DNA of 64,000 nucleotides from Deefgea salmonis (GTDB lineage: Bacteria > Pseudomonadota > Gammaproteobacteria > Burkholderiales > Chitinibacteraceae): contig NZ_JAJAWG010000002.1 of NCBI RefSeq assembly GCF_020531905.1, positions 124,001 through 188,000 of the forward strand, read 5' to 3'. Under the pieces are notes generated by a model. The model worked only from the letters and a program-made list of their open reading frames with translations. It did no database searches and was not told the origin of the DNA. Below, one piece after another: positions 54,106-63,033 of the stretch (its first letter is position 1; every line of letters begins with the position of its first letter). A program made the translations under genes and the position numbers.

Positions 54106-54714
54106 TTATTTATTTTTTATTGTTTCAATTCTTTTTTCAAGGATTGTTGCGATGTTTTTGTTTGACTCAATCAAAGTTGTCTCTAACTCATTTTTAACTA
54201 AGTCTATATTGTTCTCGTTAATATTTATTGTTTCAAAAATATCCATTTTCCCTTCTATTGTACCTACAGCCTCTGGGTATTCCTTGAAAATGCATTGAAT
54301 TATTTTTTCAATGGTTTCATCAATCGCACTGTCAACTAATTCTTTATTGTTTCCTTTGTGGTCGATCGCGTTCTTATTATTGTGTTGATGAACGAGTTCA
54401 TTAATTTCAATTCTTTTTTTTAGATATTTTGCAGTTAAAAGTGTCGTTGTTGCATTCTGCAAATTTTTCGTTGGGCTGACATGTCCGGTCACGGAGTCAT
54501 CAATACCACTGACAAGCCAGAATGCAAATTCAGGGTTACGCCTGCTCAGAATTTCTAGCATTTCTGCTGTTGGCCGCTGCCCACCTGAGTAAGCCTTTCT
54601 CCAGCTAACTGATTGAATATTTGAATATTCCTCAAGCTCCTTAAATTTCCTTGCTTCATTTGTGGTTGCGTCGATCACAGTTTTAAAGCGCGCACTAATA
54701 TTTTCGCTTGACAT
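54106..54714 (-). CDS. Phage repressor-like DNA-binding protein
   Basis: A protein of about 202 residues from ATG 54712-54714. Residues 1-70 (SARFKTVIDATTNEARKFKELEEYSNIQSVSWRKAY...RRNPEFAFWLVSGID) match the N-terminal HTH of lambda/CI-like repressors of Vibrio and neisserial filamentous phages. The C-terminus is coiled-coil-like and very AT-rich. I prefer this start to ATG 54726, because the upstream Met overlaps an operator half-site. It is divergent from the phage genes and should hold the lysogenic state. Confidence 0.75.
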   Translation of the reverse strand: MSSENISARFKTVIDATTNEARKFKELEEYSNIQSVSWRKAYSGGQRPTAEMLEILSRRNPEFAFWLVSGIDDSVTGHVSPTKNLQNATTTLLTAKYLKKRIEINELVHQHNNKNAIDHKGNNKELVDSAIDETIEKIIQCIFKEYPEAVGTIEGKMDIFETININENNIDLVKNELETTLIESNKNIATILEKRIETIKNK

Positions 54715-54718
54715 GATA

Positions 54719-54754
54719 AGTACCATTGGTTAATTATGAGTACCAATGGTACTC
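54719..54754. promoter_or_regulatory. Two palindromic operators for the phage repressor
   Basis: GAGTACCA-A-TGGTACTC (54738-54754) is a perfect inverted repeat around one base. A second, weaker copy AGTACCA-T-TGGTTAA lies at 54719-54733. Both sit just upstream of the repressor start, so they are likely autoregulatory operator sites. Confidence 0.65.
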
Positions 54755-54801
54755 GTTGTGTCTTTTTTGTCCGTACAGAGTGCTTCAGGTGATTATGGTC
54801 T

Positions 54802-54984
54802 ATGCATTGTCATTTGCAAAGAACCTCATCTGAGTCATTTTTGAGAAATACACGCATTTTACTTGTACCTATCCACGTTAAGAAACCAGCACCGAACGTT
54901 ACTGAACCGGTTGTTGTTATCAAAATTAACGAACGTGTGATTTTTGAATTAAGCAGCAAGTTGTTCACTGTTCAGCAGCTTTGA
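54802..54984 (+). CDS. Possible small phage gene (60 aa)
   Basis: A 60-codon frame reading away from the repressor. The central part (EPVVVIKINERVIFELSSK) is beta-like. There is no clear ribosome site and no recognised family, so it may be a leader artefact. Confidence 0.25.
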   Translation: MHCHLQRTSSESFLRNTRILLVPIHVKKPAPNVTEPVVVIKINERVIFELSSKLFTVQQL

Positions 54985-54985
54985 G

Positions 54986-55022
54986 TTGCCGCCCGCCCGC
55001 AGCTAGCGAGGACGGACGGCAA
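54986..55022. other. Hairpin upstream of the ssDNA-binding gene
   Basis: TTGCCGCCCG and CGGACGGCAA form a 10-bp stem with one mismatch. It lies between the repressor and the replication genes. Candidate roles are terminator, replication origin or packaging signal. Confidence 0.4.
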
Positions 55023-55088
55023 ATCGAAGTGATGAACTTTACAAATTAAATTTTCTAATGTCGTCCCATACCAACAAAGGAATCAAAA

Positions 55089-55406
55089 ATGAGCACACCT
55101 CAAGAAAATCAAAAGTTATCACTCAAACCAAATCAAGCTTTGCTTTTTGGCCGAATCCACTCCGTACGCCGTGCGGATGATTTCACATATACCGAAGTGA
55201 CTCTCCCTGCTGTCGATCAATATACGCCGCCAAATTCTGTAGAAATTCGCTCGAAAAAACGCTTGGGACAAGCAGGCGACACGATAGAAGCACTTGTAAC
55301 TTGCGGCGGTTATCGCGCCAAGAGTTTCCAGTACCTCGACAAAGAAACCGGCGAAAAAGTAACCCGCCGCCCGACCGTTAACGTTTATTCAGCTGTCGAG
55401 GAATAA
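55089..55406 (+). CDS. Filamentous phage ssDNA-binding protein (pV-like)
   Basis: A 105-residue small OB-fold-like protein (QALLFGRIHSVRRADDFTYTEVTLPA...FQYLDKETGEKV) located immediately upstream of the replication gene, where inoviruses encode pV, the protein that coats new viral single strands. A good AAAGGAA precedes the start. Identification rests on size, pattern and position. Confidence 0.65.
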   Translation: MSTPQENQKLSLKPNQALLFGRIHSVRRADDFTYTEVTLPAVDQYTPPNSVEIRSKKRLGQAGDTIEALVTCGGYRAKSFQYLDKETGEKVTRRPTVNVYSAVEE

Positions 55407-55409
55407 GCC

Positions 55410-55664
55410 ATGAATTCGATGCAAATCCCACGCTTGCTGGAATCGCTCGAAATGGCCGCTGAGGTGTATATCGAGTTTGTTACTGCGCCTCATCCATCTT
55501 CACGCTTGCTGGCAGACCGAGCTTTTGTTTCAACACTGATTGGCTCAATCACGCCGGATTTTATTGAGTTGAACACAGAAGATCAGGTACGTCTCAAGGC
55601 CATTGCCAAAGTCGTTGGCCTGCCTGATCCGCTTGTTCCTTATCGTGTGAAGCAAGGGGCTTAA
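55410..55664 (+). CDS. Hypothetical phage protein (84 aa)
   Basis: An 84-residue acidic helical protein starting 3 bases after the ssDNA-binding gene; its stop overlaps the GTG start region of the replication gene. No family is recognised. Confidence 0.55.
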   Translation: MNSMQIPRLLESLEMAAEVYIEFVTAPHPSSRLLADRAFVSTLIGSITPDFIELNTEDQVRLKAIAKVVGLPDPLVPYRVKQGA

Positions 55665-55665
55665 T

Positions 55666-57477
55666 GTGGAACTTCGTTCTTCCGTCGAATACCGCCAACG
55701 CTATTACCAGCAAGACAAATGGTTTGTAGACAAGTGCCTGGCAAAAGTGCCACCAGCATTTGCTCGCGTTATTCGTCGGAAGCATAACGACATTGTTTTT
55801 AAAACCGAAGGTAGTGACACCCGAGCCGCCGCTGCTGGAAATATTTTGGTTCGAGAATATCGAGACCATATTGAATCAGTTGCTGGGAAATTTAACCTGG
55901 CGGCTAATGATGAAGAAATACGTAATCAGGCGAAAAAAGTTGCTGATGCGATTATTTCTCAACTTAAGTATCCGCCTTTAACAAATGATTCAAAGGTACT
56001 GCTATCTCGGGCGCTTGAATTTGCCAAGCAGTATGACGTTGCTTTGTCTGACCTACCAGAGACAGGCAAGGCAGGTGTGACCGAGGAAACATTACTTCGA
56101 CGTTTGACCGATGAATATTACTGGCGTCGTGTGATACGCCGTAGCACCGCTCGTAGATTGGAGACCGAAGCAATTCGTTTGGGTCTAATCAATATTCAGG
56201 CGGGGGCTTATGCCAGCGACGAAAGTGTCTATCGTTTCCGTGCTCAACGGAAGCGTAATAAAACTCTGCTGCAAAACTTGCAGGCGACCAATGAGGCTGG
56301 CGATACGTTTTCGTTGCAAGACCTTGCTGATACCAGTGTTTCAAATCCTGCGATTCGCCGTTCCGAATTAATGACGCGCATTGCAGGACAAGAACGTATT
56401 GCACGTGACCTTGGCCATGTCGGTGTTTTTATTACTGCCACATGCCCAAGCCGTTTTCATGCATTTAAGCGCCTAGGCAAAAAGAAAGCTGTACCCAATT
56501 CAAACTTTGACGTTTCAACACCATTGATATTAACGCCATTAGATGGCCAGGCGTATCTGTCTCGAGTGTACGCGCGTGTTCGTGCGGCACTGCACCGACG
56601 CGGAATTCATGCATACGGGTTTCGGATTGCTGAACCGCATCACGATGGCTGCCCACACTGGCACCTTCTTCTGTTCGTTGAAGCAGAACAAGTCAAAACT
56701 ATGCTTGAGCTGTTTCGTGGCTATTTCACGCAAGAAGATCAGCAAGAATTGATCAACCCCGTCAGCGGCAAAATCAAATGGCAGCGCCGCATCAAGTTTA
56801 TTCAAATTGATTGGAAACGCGGTAGCGCCGCTGGTTACATCGCTAAATACATTTCAAAAAACATCGATGGCAAACAAACCAACGGGGAGAGCATCGGTGT
56901 TACCCATGATGGTTTTGAGGCTATTACTGCGGCAGAACGTGTGCAGGCGTGGGCATCAATCTGGGGTATTCGCCAATTTCAACCGATTGGCGTCGCACCT
57001 GTAACGCTGTGGCGTGAACTGCGCCGCGTGGCTCGCCAAGAAGAATCATTTGATTCTGACGTTCTGGAACGGGCTTCTGCGGCTGCCGATCAAGGCGATT
57101 GGGCTGAATACGTCCGAGTACTTGGCGGCACAGGTTTGAAGCTGTGTGATTTGCCACTAGGCCTCGTGCGCGATACCAATTTACTCAATAAATACGGCGA
57201 AGCCAGCACTTCAAAAATTACAGGCGTGGTTGATCGCATTGATGGTGACTTTGTGCGCTCGCGAATTCATGAATGGACGGTGGAGTTTTCTCCAGCATGC
57301 GAGCGCAGCGAGCCTTGGACTCGTGTCAATAACTGTACGGTCGGCCAGATCGGCGGAACGCCGAGCCTCCGCGAACTAGATGTTTTTGCCTTTAAAGAAA
57401 ATCAGATTTTTATTCCACGGTTTGAGCAGAGCGGCGTTAGTCGAGGTGCTGCTCAAGCAATAAGACTGGATGGATAA
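55666..57477 (+). CDS. HUH replication endonuclease (Phage_GPA type)
   Basis: A 603-residue rolling-circle replication initiator. The HUH metal motif is PHWHLLLF (H331, H333) preceded by GFRIAEPHHDGC, and the catalytic Tyr motif is AGYIAKYISKNID with Y391 and Y395. Two tyrosines are typical of phage gpA-type Rep. The frame starts at GTG 55666; ATG 55664 is out of frame. It should nick the phage origin to start rolling-circle synthesis. It is larger than the pII of Ff phages. Confidence 0.88.
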   Translation: MELRSSVEYRQRYYQQDKWFVDKCLAKVPPAFARVIRRKHNDIVFKTEGSDTRAAAAGNILVREYRDHIESVAGKFNLAANDEEIRNQAKKVADAIISQLKYPPLTNDSKVLLSRALEFAKQYDVALSDLPETGKAGVTEETLLRRLTDEYYWRRVIRRSTARRLETEAIRLGLINIQAGAYASDESVYRFRAQRKRNKTLLQNLQATNEAGDTFSLQDLADTSVSNPAIRRSELMTRIAGQERIARDLGHVGVFITATCPSRFHAFKRLGKKKAVPNSNFDVSTPLILTPLDGQAYLSRVYARVRAALHRRGIHAYGFRIAEPHHDGCPHWHLLLFVEAEQVKTMLELFRGYFTQEDQQELINPVSGKIKWQRRIKFIQIDWKRGSAAGYIAKYISKNIDGKQTNGESIGVTHDGFEAITAAERVQAWASIWGIRQFQPIGVAPVTLWRELRRVARQEESFDSDVLERASAAADQGDWAEYVRVLGGTGLKLCDLPLGLVRDTNLLNKYGEASTSKITGVVDRIDGDFVRSRIHEWTVEFSPACERSEPWTRVNNCTVGQIGGTPSLRELDVFAFKENQIFIPRFEQSGVSRGAAQAIRLDG

Positions 57478-57480
57478 AGC

Positions 57481-57744
57481 ATGGCGCTTGGGCAAGTTGT
57501 AAATGTAGTCGTGTGTATGCCTGGTACGCCAGCTCGTGTTCCCTGCCCAGCAGGGCAAACCACGAAAGTGGTGCAGGCGTATGTCATCGATCCATCACAG
57601 CAAAACAATTTTGAAGCGGCTACAGCGCCTTTTGATTATGGCTATGCGTCCGGTATTTGGGCGTTGGCATTTTCAACCGTGGTAGGTCTGTATTTCGTTT
57701 CTCATGGAATCGGATTAGTGCTCGGCATGATTCGCCGAGGCTGA
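57481..57744 (+). CDS. Small membrane protein of the virion module (87 aa)
   Basis: An 87-residue protein starting 3 bases after the replication gene, with a mostly polar N-terminus containing two cysteines and one membrane helix (about 58-80), ending MIRRG. The position just before the major coat gene fits a minor virion or assembly protein. No close relative is recalled. Confidence 0.6.
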   Translation: MALGQVVNVVVCMPGTPARVPCPAGQTTKVVQAYVIDPSQQNNFEAATAPFDYGYASGIWALAFSTVVGLYFVSHGIGLVLGMIRRG

Positions 57745-57792
57745 AACGTATGCGAACGGGCGCTTTCCCGAATTTTTGAAAGGAAGATAAAA

Positions 57793-58035
57793 ATGTTTAA
57801 AAACGTAATCGCTAAATCTAAATCTGCCGCTGTTGCCGTACTGGTTGGTCTGGGGGCTGTCATGACGCCTGCGGCAAATGCTGCAAGCACTGCTCCTGAT
57901 TTGTCATCGCTCACTTCTGCGGTGGACTTCAGTACGACCATTACTGCATTGCTGGCAATTTCTGGCCTTCTGGCTGGTGTGTATATCGCCATTAAGGGTG
58001 CCAAAACCGTGTTACGCATGATTAAAGGCGGCTAA
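57793..58035 (+). CDS. Major coat protein (pVIII-like)
   Basis: An 80-residue precursor. The signal peptide ends ANA (residue 30), and the mature 50-residue protein has an acidic start (ASTAPDLSSL), a membrane helix (about 52-68) and a basic end (KTVLRMIKGG), exactly the plan of filamentous phage coat proteins. AAAGGAAG lies upstream. A hairpin follows the gene. Confidence 0.88.
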   Translation: MFKNVIAKSKSAAVAVLVGLGAVMTPAANAASTAPDLSSLTSAVDFSTTITALLAISGLLAGVYIAIKGAKTVLRMIKGG

Positions 58036-58052
58036 TCGTTCTGGTGGTTTCA

Positions 58053-58072
58053 GGGGAGGCTTATGTCTCCCC
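58053..58072 (+). terminator. Hairpin after the coat gene
   Basis: GGGGAG pairs with CTCCCC around an 8-base loop, then CTCTTTGG. Filamentous phages often carry a terminator directly after gVIII to keep coat protein mRNA in excess. Confidence 0.55.
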
Positions 58073-58093
58073 CTCTTTGGGCTTGGAGGGATT

Positions 58094-58324
58094 ATGGATA
58101 TTCTTATTGCAGTAATTACGCTGATCGCCTTACTAATTTTTGCTTTAGGCGCTGTCATTTCGATTTTTCTGTATGAAGATTTTTCCATCGAAAACCAGCA
58201 TGTTTATTTGGAGTACCCACGCTGGCAAGCCCCTTTCGTTTTTGTATTTTTCTTTCTACGTTATTTGCACACTTTCTTTTTCGAAAGTATCCCGCTTTAT
58301 TTCTCCTGCAAATTTAGGCGATAG
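58094..58324 (+). CDS. Small membrane protein (76 aa)
   Basis: A 76-residue protein with a strong N-terminal membrane helix (DILIAVITLIALLIFALGAVI) and a second hydrophobic aromatic segment (PFVFVFFFLRYLHTFFF). Located between coat and adsorption genes; a minor virion or assembly factor. GGAGGG precedes ATG 58094. Confidence 0.6.
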   Translation: MDILIAVITLIALLIFALGAVISIFLYEDFSIENQHVYLEYPRWQAPFVFVFFFLRYLHTFFFESIPLYFSCKFRR

Positions 58325-58326
58325 CC

Positions 58327-58413
58327 ATGACGATTAATGAGCTCTGGTATTTGATTATGTTCGTTTGGGGTATTGCCTGCGGTTGGGCGGTGGTTAAAGG
58401 GATTTCTAATTAG
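58327..58413 (+). CDS. Very small membrane protein (28 aa), pVII/pIX-like
   Basis: A 28-residue frame 2 bases after the previous stop. It is a single membrane helix (LWYLIMFVWGIACGWAVV) with a short basic end, similar in size to the end-cap proteins pVII and pIX of filamentous phages. No recognised relative; position and size are the support. Confidence 0.55.
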   Translation: MTINELWYLIMFVWGIACGWAVVKGISN

Positions 58414-58434
58414 TAATTTGAAGGTGTAAGGATT

Positions 58435-59997
58435 ATGAAACTGTGGAAACGTACATTGCTGTGCTTATGCTTGATTTCGATGTTGGCGCAGCAAGTATCG
58501 GCCAATGCGGTCTTGGCACCAGTTGAGAATTACGTCGTCAATCGAGCTGTGGCAGGGATTGTCGCTAATCGTATCGCAGCAGCGGAAGGGATTGCTGCGA
58601 ATGATGCCGTTTGGTTAGCAAGAGCCGCAAACGAGCCGGTTTTTGCCGCAACTATGGCAGGGATTAGCAAGCAAATGACAGCCGTAAATGTGGCATCTAC
58701 AGTGGCAGCTGGTGCGTTAGCAATTGCTGGAGCTCCTGTATGGCTAACGATAGCGGCGGGGCTCGGAATTACTGCGTTGGGCGCTTACTATTTTACAAAT
58801 GATGCATTGCAAAAAGTAAGTATTAATCAGTCAGGTTCATCTGTCGTTATTCAGACTGAAAGTACCCCAATTAAACCTGCATATATACCACCCGCAAGTT
58901 CAGGATCTAGCGAAAGTTTTGGTGCGATGGCATTAGCATCTGGATTGTTAGTTTATCGCGGTAGTTGTTCGAATGGCGGGGACTGTCTTTCATACCCACC
59001 CGCACCGGCAGAATATTGGGTCGATGCACCTTTAATGCTGAGCAATGGTAATTTCGTTGTTATTGCATACACCTTGTCTGAAGTATCCCGTTTTATGAAG
59101 GCTGATACGAAGCGAATTAGCGATGGCGGAGGATATGACGGGTATTCTGGTCAACGAGTAACTAAATCGTTTAATGGTGCTTTTTTCTTGCTTCGCTCAG
59201 GGGGCGGACAAGATTTATTTGGTACTTATACAGTTTCAACAACGCCGCCGCCGGTTAAAAATGCGTCGGGGGTTGAGATCGTTGGCATGCCCGTTATCAC
59301 CACGGAAACGAAGCAACTATTTGATTGGACAGTAGGGACAAACGCGCCAATCCCCCAAACATATACCAATTTAACAGATGCTTATCCTAATTTAACTGAA
59401 GCCCAAAAAGCCATCCCCGTTCCGGCTAGCCAATTGGCTGAGATTACGAATGAAGCGTGGCTTCGTGCTGCTCAAGACTCAAATTATAAAGGGCTTCCAT
59501 ATAGCGTTACCCAGCCGATTACAACTGCGGATGTCGCTACATGGCAAGCGGCCAACCCAAACGCCATGCCAACACTTGGTGATATGTTGCGCCCAGCTCG
59601 GAATCCGGCGACAGATCCTAATGGTGTGCCAATTTCACCTACGGCAAATTCGAACAGTAATCCAATACCAAATCCTAATCCGGGCACGAATCCGGGAACA
59701 AATCCCTCTGGTCGTCCAGACCTTGGCGAAGATCCAGGTGTGCCTGATCCAACATTAGAAGATACCCCTGATGCGGCTACGATCCTAAGTCCATTGACCT
59801 CGCTTTTTCCTGAGTTACGAAGTTATCAGGCTCCATCGCATGTATCGCAATGCCCTAAACCTACTTTTGATTTGTTTGGCCGTTCGATTGTTATGGATGC
59901 TCAGTGCACGATTGCCGAACAGTTTCGTTCGGAATTAGCCGCCGTCATGCTTGTAGTTTGGCTTCTGGTTGGCCTGTTTATTCTTCTTTCTGCCTGA
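58435..59997 (+). CDS. Phage adsorption protein (pIII-like, TspB-related)
   Basis: A 520-residue exported protein with a signal peptide (cleavage after SANA, about 24), a first Ala-rich hydrophobic region, a beta-rich central part, a Pro/Asn/Gly linker (NPNPGTNPGTNPSGRPD), and a C-terminal membrane helix (AAVMLVVWLLVGLFILL). The plan of linker, Cys pair (SQCPKP, DAQCT) and C-terminal anchor fits a tip protein of filamentous phages and resembles neisserial TspB. It would bind the host receptor. Confidence 0.75.
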   Translation: MKLWKRTLLCLCLISMLAQQVSANAVLAPVENYVVNRAVAGIVANRIAAAEGIAANDAVWLARAANEPVFAATMAGISKQMTAVNVASTVAAGALAIAGAPVWLTIAAGLGITALGAYYFTNDALQKVSINQSGSSVVIQTESTPIKPAYIPPASSGSSESFGAMALASGLLVYRGSCSNGGDCLSYPPAPAEYWVDAPLMLSNGNFVVIAYTLSEVSRFMKADTKRISDGGGYDGYSGQRVTKSFNGAFFLLRSGGGQDLFGTYTVSTTPPPVKNASGVEIVGMPVITTETKQLFDWTVGTNAPIPQTYTNLTDAYPNLTEAQKAIPVPASQLAEITNEAWLRAAQDSNYKGLPYSVTQPITTADVATWQAANPNAMPTLGDMLRPARNPATDPNGVPISPTANSNSNPIPNPNPGTNPGTNPSGRPDLGEDPGVPDPTLEDTPDAATILSPLTSLFPELRSYQAPSHVSQCPKPTFDLFGRSIVMDAQCTIAEQFRSELAAVMLVVWLLVGLFILLSA

Positions 59998-60004
59998 GGT
60001 CGTT

Positions 60005-60319
60005 ATGCCTGCTGCTCTGTTCGGTATTTTAATGTCAGCGTTGCGCACGATGTTGGGTTTCATGCTGCGCTCAGTCATTGTCAAATTTGTGACTTTTTTT
60101 GCACTGTTCTTCATCGTGAAAGAATTCGTCAATGTGATGGTGGAAAGCCAGCTTTATCCAGGCGCTACACAGGCTTCGACGCTATCCAATGCGTTCTCTG
60201 GCATTCCTGCATCAGTCTGGTATTTCCTCGACTTATTTAGCGTTTCGACGGGGCTATCAACGGTGATTTCAGCTTATGCCACGCGTTTCATTATTCGCCG
60301 TATTCCGGTAATCGGTTAA
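60005..60319 (+). CDS. DUF2523 minor coat protein (pVI-like)
   Basis: A 104-residue membrane protein with two or three helices, matching DUF2523 (MLGFMLRSVIVKF...GIPASVWYFLDLFSVSTGLSTVISAYATRFIIRRIP). Such proteins sit between pIII and Zot genes in inoviruses and are thought to correspond to pVI. ATG 60005 was chosen. Confidence 0.82.
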   Translation: MPAALFGILMSALRTMLGFMLRSVIVKFVTFFALFFIVKEFVNVMVESQLYPGATQASTLSNAFSGIPASVWYFLDLFSVSTGLSTVISAYATRFIIRRIPVIG

Positions 60320-60323
60320 CGCG

Positions 60324-61391
60324 ATGGCGATCAATGCATACGTAGGATTGCAAGGCTCAGGCAAATCATTTGAGGTGGTTTCATCGGTCATTCTGGACGC
60401 AGTTCAGCATGGTCGGCGTGTTGTTACCAATGTGGCTGGAATTAATGAAGACAGGATTCATGAATACCTAGTGAATCAGCGCGATACCGAAATAGATAAG
60501 CTGGGTCGGATTATTCATATCGAGAACGAGCGTATTTTACAGGCGCAATTTTTCCCCGATGAAGAAAAGCCAGAATTGGAATCCGTGGTTCTGGGCGGTG
60601 ATCTGGTCGCAATTGATGAGGCTTGGCGTTTTTGGGGTACGGATAACGGCAAGCTCAGTCATGAGCACATGCAGTTTTTCCGTATGCATCGCCACTATGT
60701 TCACCTTGAAACAGCGGTGGCCTGCGACGTGGTGTTGATGACGCAAGACATTACAGGCTTGCATCGCTCTGTCAAGAACGTCGTCGAGTTCACGTTTCGG
60801 ATGCACAAACACAAGTCGTTGGGTTTCACCAAACGTTATCGCGTTGAGATTTATGAGGGCTGGAAGCTCAACGCCAAAACACGCATTGACGACCGGCAGA
60901 AGAAATATGATCCGGCGATTTTTCCTTTGTATCAGAGCTATACCGGCGGCCAAGGCTCGGAAAAAGCCATCGACAAGCGGCAAAACCTGTTGGCCAATCG
61001 AACTCTGTGGCTATATGCAGTTGGCGTAGTGGTGATGATGAGTATCGGCGGTTGGGGAGCATGGCGGTTTTTTCATCCGAATAATGCGGCAAAAGCTGTG
61101 CCAGGTGCGCCGGCTAAAACTTCGGCTGTGGCGTCGGCGTCAACGCAAACTCTACCGCAGCAAGATAGACAGAATTTCTCAGGCTCATGGCGCGTAGTTG
61201 GTACGTTGCAAGCTGATGATGTTAGCTGGGTTGTTGTTGCGGATCAGGCTGGCCGCATAAGAGTCGAATCGCCTTCAATGTTCAATGGCGAAGGAGTGGC
61301 TATTGTTGGTCATATTGATGGCGAAGCCGTTACACGCTGGTCAGGCTCGATGGATAAAGCGGCAGGCGTACCAGTGGGGCAATCAAAATGA
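60324..61391 (+). CDS. zot: Zona occludens toxin-like assembly ATPase (Zot/pI)
   Basis: A 355-residue protein. The N-terminal P-loop ATPase has GLQGSGKSFE (8-17) and Walker B-like LVAIDEAWRFWG; a membrane helix lies at about 232-250 (TLWLYAVGVVVMMSIGG), followed by a periplasmic tail. Zot is the pI morphogenesis protein that extrudes the phage through the envelope. Its stop overlaps the secretin start. Confidence 0.92.
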   Translation: MAINAYVGLQGSGKSFEVVSSVILDAVQHGRRVVTNVAGINEDRIHEYLVNQRDTEIDKLGRIIHIENERILQAQFFPDEEKPELESVVLGGDLVAIDEAWRFWGTDNGKLSHEHMQFFRMHRHYVHLETAVACDVVLMTQDITGLHRSVKNVVEFTFRMHKHKSLGFTKRYRVEIYEGWKLNAKTRIDDRQKKYDPAIFPLYQSYTGGQGSEKAIDKRQNLLANRTLWLYAVGVVVMMSIGGWGAWRFFHPNNAAKAVPGAPAKTSAVASASTQTLPQQDRQNFSGSWRVVGTLQADDVSWVVVADQAGRIRVESPSMFNGEGVAIVGHIDGEAVTRWSGSMDKAAGVPVGQSK

Positions 61392-62698
61392 GTATGAGAT
61401 TTTCGCGTACGCGAAAAAGTTTATTAGTCCTTCTGATGACTTTTTGCACGATGGCGCAAGCAGCTAAATTGCCAGAAGGCGCTATTCCAGATTTGGCCAT
61501 GCTGGGTTTGCCAAAGTCGACTAAGTTCGACTTTCAGCAAATCAGTGTGTCGCAAGTCATCAGCTTGGTATATGCCGAAGCCCTCAAACAACCGTATGTG
61601 ATTGACCCCGCTGTGCTTAGGGATGATCGCTTAGTTTCATTCCGATTTGATGCCAGCAAAGGCGACCTTCGGACATTTTTACGCAATTTTATGGATACCT
61701 TAGGTTTCGTTATTGAATCACGTAACGGAGTGGATTTCGTAAAAATTAAGCCAGCGGCGGAAAAAGAAGCGGTGAACAAAGAGTATTTCGTTTACCACCC
61801 GCAGTACCGTTCACTTTCATACTTAGCGGATATTCTGACACCCCTGTTTATTTCCGGTGGCTTTACAACGTCTAGAGCAGTTCGCGCCCCTGCTGGTGCA
61901 AAGATTGAGAGCGGCTCTATGCCTGTGCCACCTACGTCAGCGGCAGCAATGATAGACCAAGACAGTGATACGCTGATTTTTCAAGGATCGGCGGATGAAA
62001 TAGCAAAGCTAAAAAAAATCTTGCCGATGGTCGATACGGCTAGCGGTGAAGTTGCAGTCAAAGCCGTGGTTTACGAAGTGACGACAGGCAACACCGAAGG
62101 CACTGCTTTCTCCATGGCGTTAAATTTACTTGGAGGAAAACTCGGCGTATCCGTAGGCGGTGATGCTGCTGCGCTTAATAATTCGATCACTTTTAAAGCA
62201 GCTAACTTTGACTTGGCATTGTCGGCGCTCGCTGGGGATTCGCGCTTTAAGGTCGTTTCAACGCCACGAATTCGGGTCAAATCAGGCTCGCAAGCTCGGC
62301 TCACAGTTGGTCAGGACGTACCAATTTTAGGCGCTGTGACATATCCGCAAGGTGGTGGCGGTGCAGTTCAATCCATTGAATATCGGTCTTCCGGTGTGAT
62401 TCTCTCACTTAGCCCAGTGGTACGCGGCGCGATGGTCGAAATGACAGTCGATCAGCAAATTAGCGATTTTGCCAAGACAGAAACAGGCGTGAACAACTCG
62501 CCCACACTGACCAAGCGAGCCTTATCTACCACTGTGACAGCGGAGGATGGCGAGTTAATTGTGCTTGGTGGCCTGACAACAGACAAGGATAGCCAAGGAA
62601 CATCAGGGCTGTCTTTTTTTCCGAAGTTTATGCGTAACAACAGCCAAAGCAGCAATCGCACCGAAGTGTTGTTGTTACTACAAGCCACAAAGTTATAA
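61388..62698 (+). CDS. Phage secretin (pIV-like, GspD/PilQ family)
   Basis: A 436-residue secretin with a signal peptide (cleavage after AQAA, about 24), an N-domain (about 40-200), and the C-terminal secretin domain (about 225-435: VKAVVYEVTTGNTEG, RVKSGSQARLTVGQDVPILGAV, LIVLGGLTTDKDS). It forms the outer-membrane gate for phage extrusion. Having its own secretin, the phage need not depend on the host type II system. ATGA overlap with zot. Confidence 0.9.
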   Translation: MSMRFSRTRKSLLVLLMTFCTMAQAAKLPEGAIPDLAMLGLPKSTKFDFQQISVSQVISLVYAEALKQPYVIDPAVLRDDRLVSFRFDASKGDLRTFLRNFMDTLGFVIESRNGVDFVKIKPAAEKEAVNKEYFVYHPQYRSLSYLADILTPLFISGGFTTSRAVRAPAGAKIESGSMPVPPTSAAAMIDQDSDTLIFQGSADEIAKLKKILPMVDTASGEVAVKAVVYEVTTGNTEGTAFSMALNLLGGKLGVSVGGDAAALNNSITFKAANFDLALSALAGDSRFKVVSTPRIRVKSGSQARLTVGQDVPILGAVTYPQGGGGAVQSIEYRSSGVILSLSPVVRGAMVEMTVDQQISDFAKTETGVNNSPTLTKRALSTTVTAEDGELIVLGGLTTDKDSQGTSGLSFFPKFMRNNSQSSNRTEVLLLLQATKL

Positions 62699-62782
62699 GT
62701 ACCGCCAATTATTTATACGTTGGCGTGCCTACAACGATATGCGTACTGAAAATATGAACACGATTTCAAAAAGGGTGATGGC

Positions 62783-63028
62783 ATGAGCGGTTTATTTTTA
62801 ACTCGTGAAGAATTGATACAGCTAACAGGTATCAAAACTGGGCAGCGTGGAAAAGCGCGTGAAGTATTGCAAAGCGAATGGCTGCGTAGTGTTGGCATCC
62901 CTTACTGGTTGAATTTTAGAGGTGTACCGGTTGTCACTCGTGCCGCTATTGAAGGTTCGAAACACGGAGCAGGGGTCTCGACAACAGCGGCGTGGTCACC
63001 GCGTGTTATTTCTGCTGGGGCGAGATAG
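62783..63028 (+). CDS. DUF4224 protein
   Basis: An 81-residue DUF4224 protein (FLTREELIQLTGIKTGQRGKAREVLQ...) of the type encoded directly before tyrosine recombinases in many prophages. Probably an excisionase-like accessory of the integrase. It precedes the integrase by 5 bases. Confidence 0.82.
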   Translation: MSGLFLTREELIQLTGIKTGQRGKAREVLQSEWLRSVGIPYWLNFRGVPVVTRAAIEGSKHGAGVSTTAAWSPRVISAGAR

Positions 63029-63033
63029 AAGCG

